A DNA stretch of 64,000 bases from Lewinellaceae bacterium. GTDB lineage: Bacteria > Bacteroidota > Bacteroidia > Chitinophagales > Saprospiraceae. The position numbers and the translations under genes were made by a program. Positions 26,103-34,019 of the stretch are shown piece by piece. Position 1 is the first letter of the stretch. Each line of letters starts with the position of its first letter. The notes beneath the pieces are model-generated. The model did not search any database. It saw only the letters and a program-made list of their open reading frames with translations, and was not told the DNA's origin. Location of the stretch: contig JADJSY010000006.1 of NCBI GenBank assembly GCA_016711435.1, positions 118,526 to 182,525 of the forward strand. Reading direction: 5' to 3'.

Positions 26103-26525
26103 CTGTTTTTCCTTCGTAGTGTGGACGGATTCCGTCAGAATGACAAAAGTAGCGTACACCGTAGAGCACACAACATTATAGGTTAATTTAGCCCGGAGCG
26201 CTATCCATTTTTAGGCAGGATTGCGACGTGATGGGGTTGAGAACTATGTCTATCATGGTACCCGGAGCTCTATCCATTTTTAGGCAGGATTTCTATGGAT
26301 TAGCGGGAATCTGCCGTTGCGAAAAAGTGTCGGGGTTCCACAAGCGACGGGGTGACTGACAGTCACCCCGTCGCTACGCTTGGCATCTGCACTCCATTGG
26401 CCGGGTATATAGTATTAGAAGTCAACTCTACGAGGGGAAATCCGCGTTCATCAGCGTCATCCGCCCAATCCGCGTTGCTATTATTCCTACGGGCGCGAAG
26501 CGCCATTATCCCTCCCCCGCGCGAA
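26103..26525. repeat. Repeat-rich right flank of the xisHI/TIR-STING operon
   Basis: Contains an inverted relative of 22441-22506 (26118-26187, with gacaaaagtagcgtacaccg), a 31-base direct repeat beginning cccggagcgctatccatttt at 26192 and again at 26261 (one mismatch), a perfect hairpin 26343-26357/26361-26375 around gtgactgacagtcac similar to the one at 22655, and at 26430-26520 gtcaactctacgagggg, aaatccgcg, cgtcatccgccc and attattcctacg as in IR3 and IR6. No gene is supported here. Confidence 0.8.
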
Positions 26526-26532
26526 GCGCCAC

Positions 26533-28170
26533 TCAGGAAAGATACTTCCCCACAATCGGCATCCGCCGTCCCATACCGAATCCCTTGCTGCTGACGCGCA
26601 GCACCGGGGCGGCCTGTTCGCGTTTGAATTCATTGATATTGACCATACGCAGCACACGTTTTACAAGCGCTTCTTCAAAACCCATGTCGATCAGTTCACG
26701 CGGGCCTTGCCGGCATTCGATGTATTGGAACAGCAGCGGGTCGAGGATTTCGTAGGGCGGCAGGCTGTCGGAGTCTTTCTGGCCGGGGCGGAGTTCGGCG
26801 CTGGGCGGCTTGACGATGCTGTTCTGCGGGATGACTTCAGCGGCGGCGTTCAGGTAGTTGGCCAATTCGTACACTTCCGTTTTGTACACGTCGCCCAAAA
26901 CGGAAATGCCGCCGCACATATCGCCGTAGAGCGTGCCGTACCCGACCGACATTTCGCTTTTGTTGGTCGTATTCAGCAGAATGTTGCCAAATTTATTGCT
27001 CATCGCCATTAGCAGGGTGCCCCGGATGCGGGCCTGTATATTTTCTTCCGTTACATTAAAAGGTTGTCCTTCAAATTGTGTTTTCAGGGCTGTTTCAAAT
27101 GCTTCGTACATGGGGCGGATAGCGATAATATCGTAGGCAACACCCAGATTTTCAGCCAGTTGCCGGGCATCGTCGACCGAGTGGCCGCTGCTGAACTGGC
27201 TGGGCATAAGCAGTACCCGCACGTTTTCGGGACCCAGCGCTTTGGCGGCCAAAACCACCGTAACAGCCGAATCGATGCCGCCGGACAGACCCAGAATGGC
27301 TTTTTTAAAACCTAATTTCCGAAAATAATCGCGGATGCCCAGCACCAGCGCATCGTGTATCAGTTGTACTTTGTTTTTGGGCTGCTCCGAACTGCGCCCG
27401 CCACGCAGCACCTCGTCCAGGTCGTACACTTTCAGGCATTCTTCAAAATAGGGCATTTCATCAAAAACCAGCCCGTCAGGCGACATCACGAGGCTGCCCC
27501 CGTCAAAAATAATATCCGTCTGCGCGCCAGTGTTGTTGGAATAAAACATCGGAATGCCATAGCGTTGTACATTGGCCCGGATCACAAGAATGCGCGCTGC
27601 GGCATGGGCATAATCAAACGGCGATGCGCTCAGATTCAGGATAAAATCGGGCTTTTCGTGCATCATTTCATCCAGCGGACAAATGGTGTAGAGGGGATTT
27701 TCATTGCCCACATTCCAGATGTCCTCACAGATGGACAAGGCTATTTTTTTTCCTTTAAACGTAATCGTCTGGAAGGAAGTGGCCGGCTCAAAATAGCGGT
27801 ATTCATCAAAAATATCGTAGGTAGGCAGCAGTGCTTTGTGCTGTATGCCGATCACTTCACCTTCGGAAAGAAAATAGGCAGAGTTGTACAAATCCTTGCC
27901 CGCTTTTACGGGATTGCGGGAGGGCGCGCCCACCACGATACCGATGCCCTGACTTACCTGTTTCAGCGCTTCCACCGACGCCTGCGACCGGCGGATAAAG
28001 TCGTCAAATTCCAGGAAGTCGCGCGGCGGGTAACCGCAAACAGCCAGTTCGCCGAAGCAAATCAGATCGGCGCCCTGTTCTTTGGCTGATTCTACAGCAG
28101 CCAGCATTTTCGACAGGTTTCCTTCAAAATTGCCGATGTGGTAGTCTATTTGGGCAAGGGCGACGCGCAT
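26533..28170 (-). CDS. nadE: Glutamine-dependent NAD+ synthetase
   Basis: A 545-residue two-domain enzyme that makes NAD+ from deamido-NAD+, ATP and glutamine. The N-terminal nitrilase-type glutaminase has the Glu of CFGELAVCGYPPRD (about 39-52), a Lys in HKALLPTYDIFDEYRYF and the catalytic Cys in LSICEDIWN (about 147). The C-terminal synthetase has the PP-loop LGLSGGIDSAVTVVLA (about 292-307) and NTTNKSEMSVGYGTLYGD. The ring of NAD enzymes is relevant to the TIR-STING neighbour, but the genes are on opposite strands and separated by repeats, so I draw no link. Confidence 0.95.
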   Translation of the reverse strand: MRVALAQIDYHIGNFEGNLSKMLAAVESAKEQGADLICFGELAVCGYPPRDFLEFDDFIRRSQASVEALKQVSQGIGIVVGAPSRNPVKAGKDLYNSAYFLSEGEVIGIQHKALLPTYDIFDEYRYFEPATSFQTITFKGKKIALSICEDIWNVGNENPLYTICPLDEMMHEKPDFILNLSASPFDYAHAAARILVIRANVQRYGIPMFYSNNTGAQTDIIFDGGSLVMSPDGLVFDEMPYFEECLKVYDLDEVLRGGRSSEQPKNKVQLIHDALVLGIRDYFRKLGFKKAILGLSGGIDSAVTVVLAAKALGPENVRVLLMPSQFSSGHSVDDARQLAENLGVAYDIIAIRPMYEAFETALKTQFEGQPFNVTEENIQARIRGTLLMAMSNKFGNILLNTTNKSEMSVGYGTLYGDMCGGISVLGDVYKTEVYELANYLNAAAEVIPQNSIVKPPSAELRPGQKDSDSLPPYEILDPLLFQYIECRQGPRELIDMGFEEALVKRVLRMVNINEFKREQAAPVLRVSSKGFGMGRRMPIVGKYLS

Positions 28171-28172
28171 GT

Positions 28173-28368
28173 GAGTTATGAGTTATGAGTTATTGGTGTT
28201 TCAGGCTGGAATGGGTATATGGGTGTACGTCAATGTTCCTTTTCGATTATTTGTTAGTTATCAGTTATTTGTTATTTGTAATTGGGTTAGGCAAGGGGAA
28301 ATGACAGATATATTTTTCCAGTTTCCAGCCTGAAACACCAATAACTCATAACTCATCACTCATAACTC
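28173..28368. repeat. Inverted repeat with GAGTTAT words (IR8)
   Basis: Arms 28173-28210 and 28324-28368 pair: gagttatgagttatgagtta and the block ggtgtttcaggctgga against tccagcctgaaacacc. The 113-base loop itself contains degenerate gttattt words. It separates rimO from nadE, both on the minus strand. Confidence 0.88.
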
Positions 28369-29679
28369 TTTTACCGTTTCTCCGTACAAATCGAATTCCT
28401 CCGCCCCAGTAATCCGTATATTGGCAAAATCGCCGAGCCGAATGTAATTGCCTTTGGCCGGCACCAGCACCTCGTTGTCCACGTCGGGCGAGTCGGCTTC
28501 GGTGCGTCCGATATAGTATTTACCTTCCTTCCGGTCGAAGAGGGTACGGAAAACCTGGCCGATTTTGGCTTCATTTTTCTGATAGGATATGTCTTGTTGT
28601 ACGTCCATCAGGCGCTGGGCGCGTTCGGCTTTGACTTCTGCGGGGATCTCGTCCGGGAAATCGTAGGCGCGTGTGCTTTCCTCGTGCGAATATTGGAACA
28701 CCCCTACCCGCTCGAACTGTTGTTGCTGCACAAATTCGAGTAATTGTTCAAAATCGGCGTCCGTTTCACCAGGGTGGCCAACCAGAAATGTGGTGCGCAG
28801 GGCAATGCCGGGTACTTTTTCGCGGATTTTGGCAATCAGTTCTTCTGTTTCAGCCCGCGTAATTTGTCGGCGCATCATATCCAAAACCGGGTCGCTGGCG
28901 TGCTGGAACGGCATGTCGAGGTAGTTGCAAATTTCCTTGCGTTCGGCCATCACCTCCAAAATCTCTAAGGGAAATTTGGAAGGATAGGCGTAGTGCAGGC
29001 GAATCCATTCGATGCCTTCCACGTCGGCCAGGGCGTGCAGCAGGCGCGGCAATTCGCGGGTTTTATAAATATCGAGGCCGTAATAGGTCAGTTCCTGGGC
29101 AATGAGCAGCAGTTCTTTCACGCCGCGGCGGGCCAGGTTTTTGGCTTCCATCACCAGTTCATCCATCGGGCGGCTGATGTGTTTGCCACGCATCAGCGGG
29201 ATGGCGCAAAAGGAGCAGGTGCGGTTGCAACCTTCCGATATTTTCAGATAGGCATAATGCGGCAGGGTCGTGATCTGGCGTTCGCCGAGGAGTTCGTACT
29301 TGTAATCGGCGTCCATTTTTGCCAGCAGAGCGGGCATTTCCAGGGTGCCGAAAAACGCATCCACTTCCGGGATGGCCTCTTCGAGACTGTCTTTATAACG
29401 CTGTGACAAACAACCTGTTACATACAACTTATCGATACCGCCGGCCTGTTTAATGTTGGCATACTGGACGATCGTGTCGATACTTTCCTGTTTGGCCAGG
29501 TCGATAAAGCCACAGGTATTGACCACAATAATATTGGCATCCTCGCGGTCGCTGTCGTGCGCCACGTCGTAATCATTGCCTCTCAGTTGTGTAATCAGGT
29601 TCTCGCTGTCCACCAAATTTTTGGAACACCCGAGCGTGATCACATTAACTTTATCTTTTCTTAAAGTCTTCGTTTTCAT
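28360..29679 (-). CDS. rimO: Ribosomal protein S12 methylthiotransferase
   Basis: A 439-residue radical SAM enzyme that adds a methylthio group to Asp88 of ribosomal protein S12. The N-terminal MTTase domain has its cluster cysteines in TLGCSKN (about 16), VNTCGF (about 54) and VTGCLSQ (about 87). The radical SAM motif is CNRTCSFCAIP (about 151-161), and a C-terminal TRAM domain follows (about 375-439). KISEGCNRTCSFCAIPLMRG distinguishes RimO from the tRNA enzyme MiaB. The stop codon overlaps the right arm of IR8. Confidence 0.95.
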   Translation of the reverse strand: MKTKTLRKDKVNVITLGCSKNLVDSENLITQLRGNDYDVAHDSDREDANIIVVNTCGFIDLAKQESIDTIVQYANIKQAGGIDKLYVTGCLSQRYKDSLEEAIPEVDAFFGTLEMPALLAKMDADYKYELLGERQITTLPHYAYLKISEGCNRTCSFCAIPLMRGKHISRPMDELVMEAKNLARRGVKELLLIAQELTYYGLDIYKTRELPRLLHALADVEGIEWIRLHYAYPSKFPLEILEVMAERKEICNYLDMPFQHASDPVLDMMRRQITRAETEELIAKIREKVPGIALRTTFLVGHPGETDADFEQLLEFVQQQQFERVGVFQYSHEESTRAYDFPDEIPAEVKAERAQRLMDVQQDISYQKNEAKIGQVFRTLFDRKEGKYYIGRTEADSPDVDNEVLVPAKGNYIRLGDFANIRITGAEEFDLYGETVKEL

Positions 29680-29778
29680 AAATCATTGAAATACAGCAAA
29701 TTACCACCTTTCTTTTTTTCGATGGCAAACTTTAACACCGCAAAGGTCGGTCAATTTGGGAAATTTTTTGGCACTCGC

Positions 29779-29809
29779 TTTGGTACCGTTGTTATGGCAA
29801 CTACTTTTG
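29779..29809 (+). promoter_or_regulatory. Promoter of the DinB gene
   Basis: TTTG at 29779-29782, a 19-base spacer and TACTTTTG at 29802-29809, matching the Bacteroidota promoter. The ATG at 29817 follows the -7 box by only 7 bases, so the transcript would have almost no leader. Confidence 0.55.
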
Positions 29810-29816
29810 CAGTTCT

Positions 29817-30392
29817 ATGACACAGTCTACCCTGCTTGACCGCCTCGAAACGGATCTCCGACAATCTCTTGACATTGTACGAACCCAAATTGCCCAATTG
29901 GACGAAGCGGCCCTGCAATACCGCTCCGCACCGGAACGCTGGAACGCCCTGGAATGTTTTGCTCATGTCAATGCCTATTTGGAGCGTTATATCCCGCGGA
30001 TGGAATTAGCGGTGCACAAAGCCAAAGCCCGGCAATGGAAACCCGTGGACGAAGTAAAATATACCGGCGCTGGTAAAAAATTCATCCGCCGGGCCAATCC
30101 AAACAACAACAAAGCCTATAAAGCCGCCAAATATTACAACTTTACGCATCGCCCCATGGGCAAGGATATTGTAAAAGGGTTCACGATCAATGCCGAGCGT
30201 TTGCTGCGGGTGATTCTGGCAGCCAAGGAAGTCAATCTGAACAAAGCAAAAGTAGGACGTGGAAAATCCGGCTTTTTAACTTTCAACCTGGGCAATACGC
30301 TGGAATGGTTAGTGTTGCATACGCAGCGGCATTTAGCGCAGGTGCAAACCCAGATGGAGCAGATGAAAGCGCGGGGGTGTTGCCCCTTGTAA
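29817..30392 (+). CDS. DinB family protein
   Basis: A 191-residue helical-bundle protein of the DinB/YfiT superfamily. The expected metal-binding histidines are in CFAHVNAYLERY (about 52) and in VLHTQRHLAQV (about 170-174). Such proteins are thiol transferases or metal-dependent hydrolases in some species, with no fixed substrate here. The ATG at 29817 fits with the promoter just upstream. Confidence 0.85.
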   Translation: MTQSTLLDRLETDLRQSLDIVRTQIAQLDEAALQYRSAPERWNALECFAHVNAYLERYIPRMELAVHKAKARQWKPVDEVKYTGAGKKFIRRANPNNNKAYKAAKYYNFTHRPMGKDIVKGFTINAERLLRVILAAKEVNLNKAKVGRGKSGFLTFNLGNTLEWLVLHTQRHLAQVQTQMEQMKARGCCPL

Positions 30393-30411
30393 AAAAAATT
30401 TGGCTTTAAAC

Positions 30412-30442
30412 TTGCAGCATTCAAAACAACCCAGTACGTTTG
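30412..30442 (+). promoter_or_regulatory. Promoter of the aromatic amino-acid operon leader
   Basis: TTG at 30412-30414, a 20-base spacer and TACGTTTG at 30435-30442 match the Bacteroidota TTG/TAnnTTTG promoter. Transcription would begin near 30449, about 20 bases before the leader peptide ATG and 225 bases before pheA. Confidence 0.65.
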
Positions 30443-30467
30443 CACCGTAACAGTACAACAGTACAGC

Positions 30468-30560
30468 ATGAACAACCGCAGCACATTTTATTTTGGTTTC
30501 TGTTTTTTCTATTTCTTTTTTGGAAAAAGGAAAGGGAACTACCTGTGCGATTCAGTATAA
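30468..30560 (+). CDS. Phe/Tyr-rich leader peptide of the pheA operon
   Basis: A 30-codon ORF starting at ATG 30468 and ending TAA 30558-30560. Its peptide begins MNNRST and continues with the run FYFGFCFFYFFF, so ten of the twelve residues 7-18 are Phe or Tyr, then GKRKGNYLCDSV. This is the layout of attenuator leaders such as E. coli pheL: a string of regulatory codons shortly before a terminator and the biosynthetic operon. When charged tRNA-Phe or tRNA-Tyr is scarce, a ribosome would stall in the run and change the folding of the RNA behind it. It is too short for normal gene finders. Confidence 0.8.
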   Translation: MNNRSTFYFGFCFFYFFFGKRKGNYLCDSV

Positions 30561-30626
30561 CTAAATAACTGAAAATCAACATACAAGGGAGTTCCTGAAC
30601 ATCAGGAACTCCCTTTTTTTTTTTTT
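30535..30626 (+). terminator. Attenuator terminator with candidate antiterminator
   Basis: Stem 30585-30598/30602-30615 (aagggagttcctga with tcaggaactccctt) has 14 perfect pairs around a 3-base loop and runs into 13 T's (30614-30626), a strong intrinsic terminator 47 bases before pheA. The segment ggaact at 30535-30540, just after the Phe/Tyr codons, is complementary to agttcc (30590-30595) in the terminator's left arm, giving a possible competing antiterminator; ggaact also recurs in the right arm. The antiterminator core is short (6-7 pairs), so that part is a proposal. Confidence 0.78.
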
Positions 30627-30672
30627 CGTCTCAACCCCCTCAACCTCTCAACTTTTAGTATAAAACACTGCA

Positions 30673-31578
30673 ATGTCAGATTCATCCCCATCGTCAACGA
30701 CGATTCCAACACAGCAACCACTTGCCAGGCCCGGCGTACCGGGGCAGCGCATCGCTATCCAGGGTGTGCGCGGCGCTTTTCACGAAATTGCGGCCAGGCA
30801 GTTTTTTGGTGAAAGTATCGAGGTTGTACCCGCGCTGTCGTTTCCCATTCTTTTTGAAAAATCAGCGGATCCCCAACAAACAGACGCAGCCATACTTGCT
30901 ATCGAGAACAGTATAGCAGGAAGTATCCTCGGCAATTACAACTTGTTGGAAAACAGTGATTTAGTAGTAGTTGGCGAAGTGTATCTCCGCATTCAGCAAA
31001 ACCTGCTGGCTTTGCCCGGCACCCCGATGGATCAATTGCGCGAAGTGCATTCACACCCCATGGCGCTGGCGCAATGCAGCGAATTTTTTAAAAAACACCC
31101 GCGCATCCGCTTAGTCGAATCCGAAGATACCGCTGAAAGCGCCGCCCGGATCGTGCGCCACCGCGCCAAACATATTGGCGCCATCGCCAACACACTGGCC
31201 GCAGACATTTACGGCCTGACGATTCTGGCGCCTGCTATTGAAACCGTTCCAGAAAATTTTACCCGTTTCTTAGCCATACGGCGCAATACAGAGTCCACGC
31301 CGGTGCAACACGCCAATAAAGCCTCTGTTTGCTTTAATACAGGCCACCAACCCGGGAGTCTGGCTGAAATACTGACCCTCTTAGCCACGATGGGCGCGAA
31401 CCTGACCAAAATCCAGTCGGCGCCGCTACTTGGCCGTCCCTGGGAATACCGCTTTTTTGCTGATTTCACTGCTTTTCCGGATAGCATAGGACACATTATC
31501 GAATCATTGAAAGTAAAAACGATGGACCTCCAGGTGTTGGGGGTTTATCTGGAAGGAAATCAGATTGGTGAGAGGTGA
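30673..31578 (+). CDS. pheA: Prephenate dehydratase with ACT domain
   Basis: A 301-residue enzyme that turns prephenate into phenylpyruvate for phenylalanine. The catalytic region has IAIQGVRGAFHEIAARQFFG (27-46), AILAIENSIAGSI (about 72-84) and the conserved NFTRFLAI (about 196-203), where Thr and Arg act in catalysis. An ACT domain (about 215-295) with GHQPGSLAEILTLLA and KIQSAPLLGRPWEYRFF provides phenylalanine feedback inhibition. There is no chorismate mutase part here; that is fused to DAHP synthase at 34020-35090. First structural gene behind the attenuator. Confidence 0.95.
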   Translation: MSDSSPSSTTIPTQQPLARPGVPGQRIAIQGVRGAFHEIAARQFFGESIEVVPALSFPILFEKSADPQQTDAAILAIENSIAGSILGNYNLLENSDLVVVGEVYLRIQQNLLALPGTPMDQLREVHSHPMALAQCSEFFKKHPRIRLVESEDTAESAARIVRHRAKHIGAIANTLAADIYGLTILAPAIETVPENFTRFLAIRRNTESTPVQHANKASVCFNTGHQPGSLAEILTLLATMGANLTKIQSAPLLGRPWEYRFFADFTAFPDSIGHIIESLKVKTMDLQVLGVYLEGNQIGER

Positions 31579-31735
31579 GAGGCGAGAAGGTGGCCGATCG
31601 TGAGAAGAATGTTGATTACATTCTTCAACCTGAGGCCACTCACGACTCACAACTCAACCTGGCCTAAAAACCAAACCAACCACCAGAGCCGCCAAACGGG
31701 ACGTCTCTCACTACTCACTACTCACTACTCACTCT
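31567..31735. repeat. Word-built repeats between pheA and the aminotransferase (IR9)
   Basis: GGTGAGAGGTGAGAGGCGAGA on the left (about 31566) and ggccactcacgactcacaac then ctcactactcactactcac on the right (to 31735) are imperfectly complementary; agaatgt/acattct forms a small inner hairpin. A portion, ggcctaaaaaccaaacc...gccaaacgggacgtctctcac, has a relative in IR10 at 33918-33970. Confidence 0.7.
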
Positions 31736-31738
31736 AAT

Positions 31739-32902
31739 ATGATTGCTGCTGCCAAACGTCTCGAATCTGTAAACGAATATTACTTCGCCGGGAAACTCCG
31801 CGAAATTGCGCAAATGCAGCGCGAAGGCAAACCCGTGCTAAACCTCGGTATCGGCAGCCCCGATCTGCCGCCCCACCCTTCCGTATTGGAAGCCCTGCAC
31901 CAGGGCGCCGCCAATCCGAAAGGCCACGGGTATCAATCCTATACCGGCATTCCGGCCCTACGAGAGGCTTGGGCCAACTGGTATGCCCGTTATTACCAGG
32001 TTTCCTTAAACCCAGACAATCAGATACTTCCACTGATCGGTTCCAAGGAAGGGATCGTTCATGTGGCGATGGCATTTCTCGAACCCGGCGATATTGCCCT
32101 GGTGCCCAATCCCGGTTACCCGGCCTATTCTGCGGCCACACAACTCGCGGGGGCTTCGGTGCAATTGTATGAACTGCATAGCGACAATAACTGGTTGCCG
32201 GATTTTGAAACATTGGAAAAGTCTGATCTCTCGCGGGTGAAAGTGCTGTGGGCCAATTACCCGCACATGCCCACTGGCGCACCGGGTTCGGCAGCGGTGT
32301 TCCAGCAATTGGTCGACTTCGGAAAACGCCACAACATCCTGATTATCAATGACAATCCGTACAGTTTTATCCTGAATAAACATCCGCGCAGTATTCTGGC
32401 AGCAGATGGAGCAGCGGAAATTGCCCTGGAACTGAACTCCCTTTCCAAGTCGCACAACATGGCGGGCTGGCGCGTAGGCATGGTTGCCGGACACCCGGAA
32501 TACCTGAAATCGGTATTGCGTTTTAAAAGCAACATGGACTCCGGGCAATTTCAGCCGGTACAATTAGCCGCCGTGCAGGCGCTGCAATTGTCGCCTGACT
32601 GGTACGAAGGACTGAATAACACCTACAAAGAGCGCCAAAACGTGGCTTTTCAAATTTTGGAGTCTATTGATTGTGTATTTGACAATCAACAGCAAGGCAT
32701 GTTTGTCTGGGCTAAAATACCCGATCACTACGCAGATGGTTATGCCTTGAGCGACGAGTTGTTGTACGAACGCCATGTGTTCCTGACACCCGGCGGCATT
32801 TTTGGTTCCAATGGCAACCGGTATGTGCGTATTTCGCTTTGCAGCGATGTAAATACCTTGCAAACCGCCCTTCAAAAAATTCAAAGCACCCTTGTAATAT
32901 GA
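31739..32902 (+). CDS. Class I/II aminotransferase of the aromatic operon
   Basis: A 387-residue PLP-dependent aminotransferase, likely moving amino groups onto phenylpyruvate and hydroxyphenylpyruvate given its place between pheA and tyrA. Fold type I motifs: NLGIGSPDLPPHPSV (36-50), the aromatic/PLP contact GYQSYTGIPALREA (about 65-78), NDNPYSFIL near 205, and the PLP lysine in LNSLSKSHNMAGWRVG (about 230-245). It resembles LL-diaminopimelate or aspartate aminotransferases, so diaminopimelate is an alternative substrate. The stop overlaps the tyrA start by four bases (ATGA). Confidence 0.88.
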   Translation: MIAAAKRLESVNEYYFAGKLREIAQMQREGKPVLNLGIGSPDLPPHPSVLEALHQGAANPKGHGYQSYTGIPALREAWANWYARYYQVSLNPDNQILPLIGSKEGIVHVAMAFLEPGDIALVPNPGYPAYSAATQLAGASVQLYELHSDNNWLPDFETLEKSDLSRVKVLWANYPHMPTGAPGSAAVFQQLVDFGKRHNILIINDNPYSFILNKHPRSILAADGAAEIALELNSLSKSHNMAGWRVGMVAGHPEYLKSVLRFKSNMDSGQFQPVQLAAVQALQLSPDWYEGLNNTYKERQNVAFQILESIDCVFDNQQQGMFVWAKIPDHYADGYALSDELLYERHVFLTPGGIFGSNGNRYVRISLCSDVNTLQTALQKIQSTLVI

Positions 32903-33768
32903 CAATTACTGTAATTGGCCCCGGCCTTATTGGCGGCTCGCTGGCCCTCGGACTACGCGAAAATGGATTTGCCGGCAGGATCATTGGTGTGGATAACAAC
33001 CCCGCCCATGCCCAAAAAGCGCTGGATCTCGGTCTGGTAGATGAGGTTTTGCCCCTGGCGGATGCCGTCCGGGAAAGCAAGGTCATCATCGTTGCCACGC
33101 CGGTGGACAGCCTGACCCGGCTCATTCCGCAGGTATTGGATATTATTGATAACCAAACGATTGTAATGGATGTTGGGTCTACCAAACTGCCTGTGCTGCA
33201 AGCTGTGGAACAACACCCGAATCGAAGCAGATTTGTCGCAACCCATCCGATGGCGGGTACCGAGTATTCCGGTCCCGAGTCGGCTGTGCGCGGTTTGTTC
33301 GCAGGGAAATGTTGCGTTTTCAGTGATGCTGAAAAAAGTGATCCCGCCGCTGTCGCGTTGTGTCAGGCACTGTATGAATCGCTGGGTATGCACCTCAATT
33401 TCCTGGAAGGGGCCGCGCACGACCTGCATGTGGCGTATGTGAGCCATATTTCCCACATCGCTTCCTTTGCACTGGCATTGACCGTACTGGAAAAGGAAAA
33501 AAACGAAGACCGCATTTTTGAACTCGCCAGCGGCGGTTTTAACAGCACGGTACGCTTAGCCAAAAGTAGCCCCGACACCTGGGTGCCCATTTTTAAACAA
33601 AACCGCGATAATGTGCTCGATGTACTGGATGAGTTCATCAATACAATCAGCCGTTTTCGCACTTTATTGATAAAAAAAGACTTTGAATCCTTTGAAGAAC
33701 TTATCCATCAAGCAAATGACATTCGCCGGATTATTGACCCCAGTCCTCCTCTTCAGCCGCTCTTATGA
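32899..33768 (+). CDS. tyrA: Prephenate dehydrogenase
   Basis: A 289-residue NAD-dependent enzyme that oxidises and decarboxylates prephenate to 4-hydroxyphenylpyruvate for tyrosine. The Rossmann motif VIGPGLIGGSLALGL is at residues 4-18 and HPMAGTEYSG (about 115-124) carries the catalytic histidine region. The second half is the helical dimer domain. The start ATG overlaps the aminotransferase stop, so translation is coupled. No ACT domain is fused, so feedback would lie elsewhere. Confidence 0.94.
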   Translation: MTITVIGPGLIGGSLALGLRENGFAGRIIGVDNNPAHAQKALDLGLVDEVLPLADAVRESKVIIVATPVDSLTRLIPQVLDIIDNQTIVMDVGSTKLPVLQAVEQHPNRSRFVATHPMAGTEYSGPESAVRGLFAGKCCVFSDAEKSDPAAVALCQALYESLGMHLNFLEGAAHDLHVAYVSHISHIASFALALTVLEKEKNEDRIFELASGGFNSTVRLAKSSPDTWVPIFKQNRDNVLDVLDEFINTISRFRTLLIKKDFESFEELIHQANDIRRIIDPSPPLQPLL

Positions 33769-33944
33769 TTTTAGGTTTGGTTTTCAGGCCTGTAATCGTG
33801 TGTGGTGTTTAGTGTTTAGTGTTTCGGGCGCTTCGTGTTTGGCCCTAGTTGATATTTTGGTCGAATTTTACAAATGCAAAGGCCGAGGCCCGAAACACTA
33901 AACACTACCCACACCAAGGCCTGAAAAACCAAACCCAAAATCAT
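33765..33944. repeat. Inverted repeat with GTGTTTAG words (IR10)
   Basis: Arms 33765-33830 and 33888-33944 pair: atgattttaggtttggtttt with aaaccaaacccaaaatcat, aggcct with aggcct, and gtgtttagtgtttcgggc with gcccgaaacactaaacac. It overlaps the tyrA stop. After it, 33955-34018 is a single-sided run of ctctcactt words up to the next gene. Confidence 0.9.
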
Positions 33945-34019
33945 AAACTCCGCCAAGCGGGAAGTCTCTCACCCTCTCACTTCTCTCACTCTCTCACTTC
34001 TCTCACTCTCTTTTTACTC

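Noticed and set aside
22205..26525. Insertion sequence or composite transposon around the xisHI operon
   Set aside because: No transposase frame is found in either flank, and related repeat pieces also occur around ordinary genes (5625-5804, 19411-19706).
33849..34019. N-terminal extension of DAHP synthase
   Set aside because: The extra residues come from IR10 and a run of ctctcactt words; the family starts near MFTKKENRPFLIAGPCSA.
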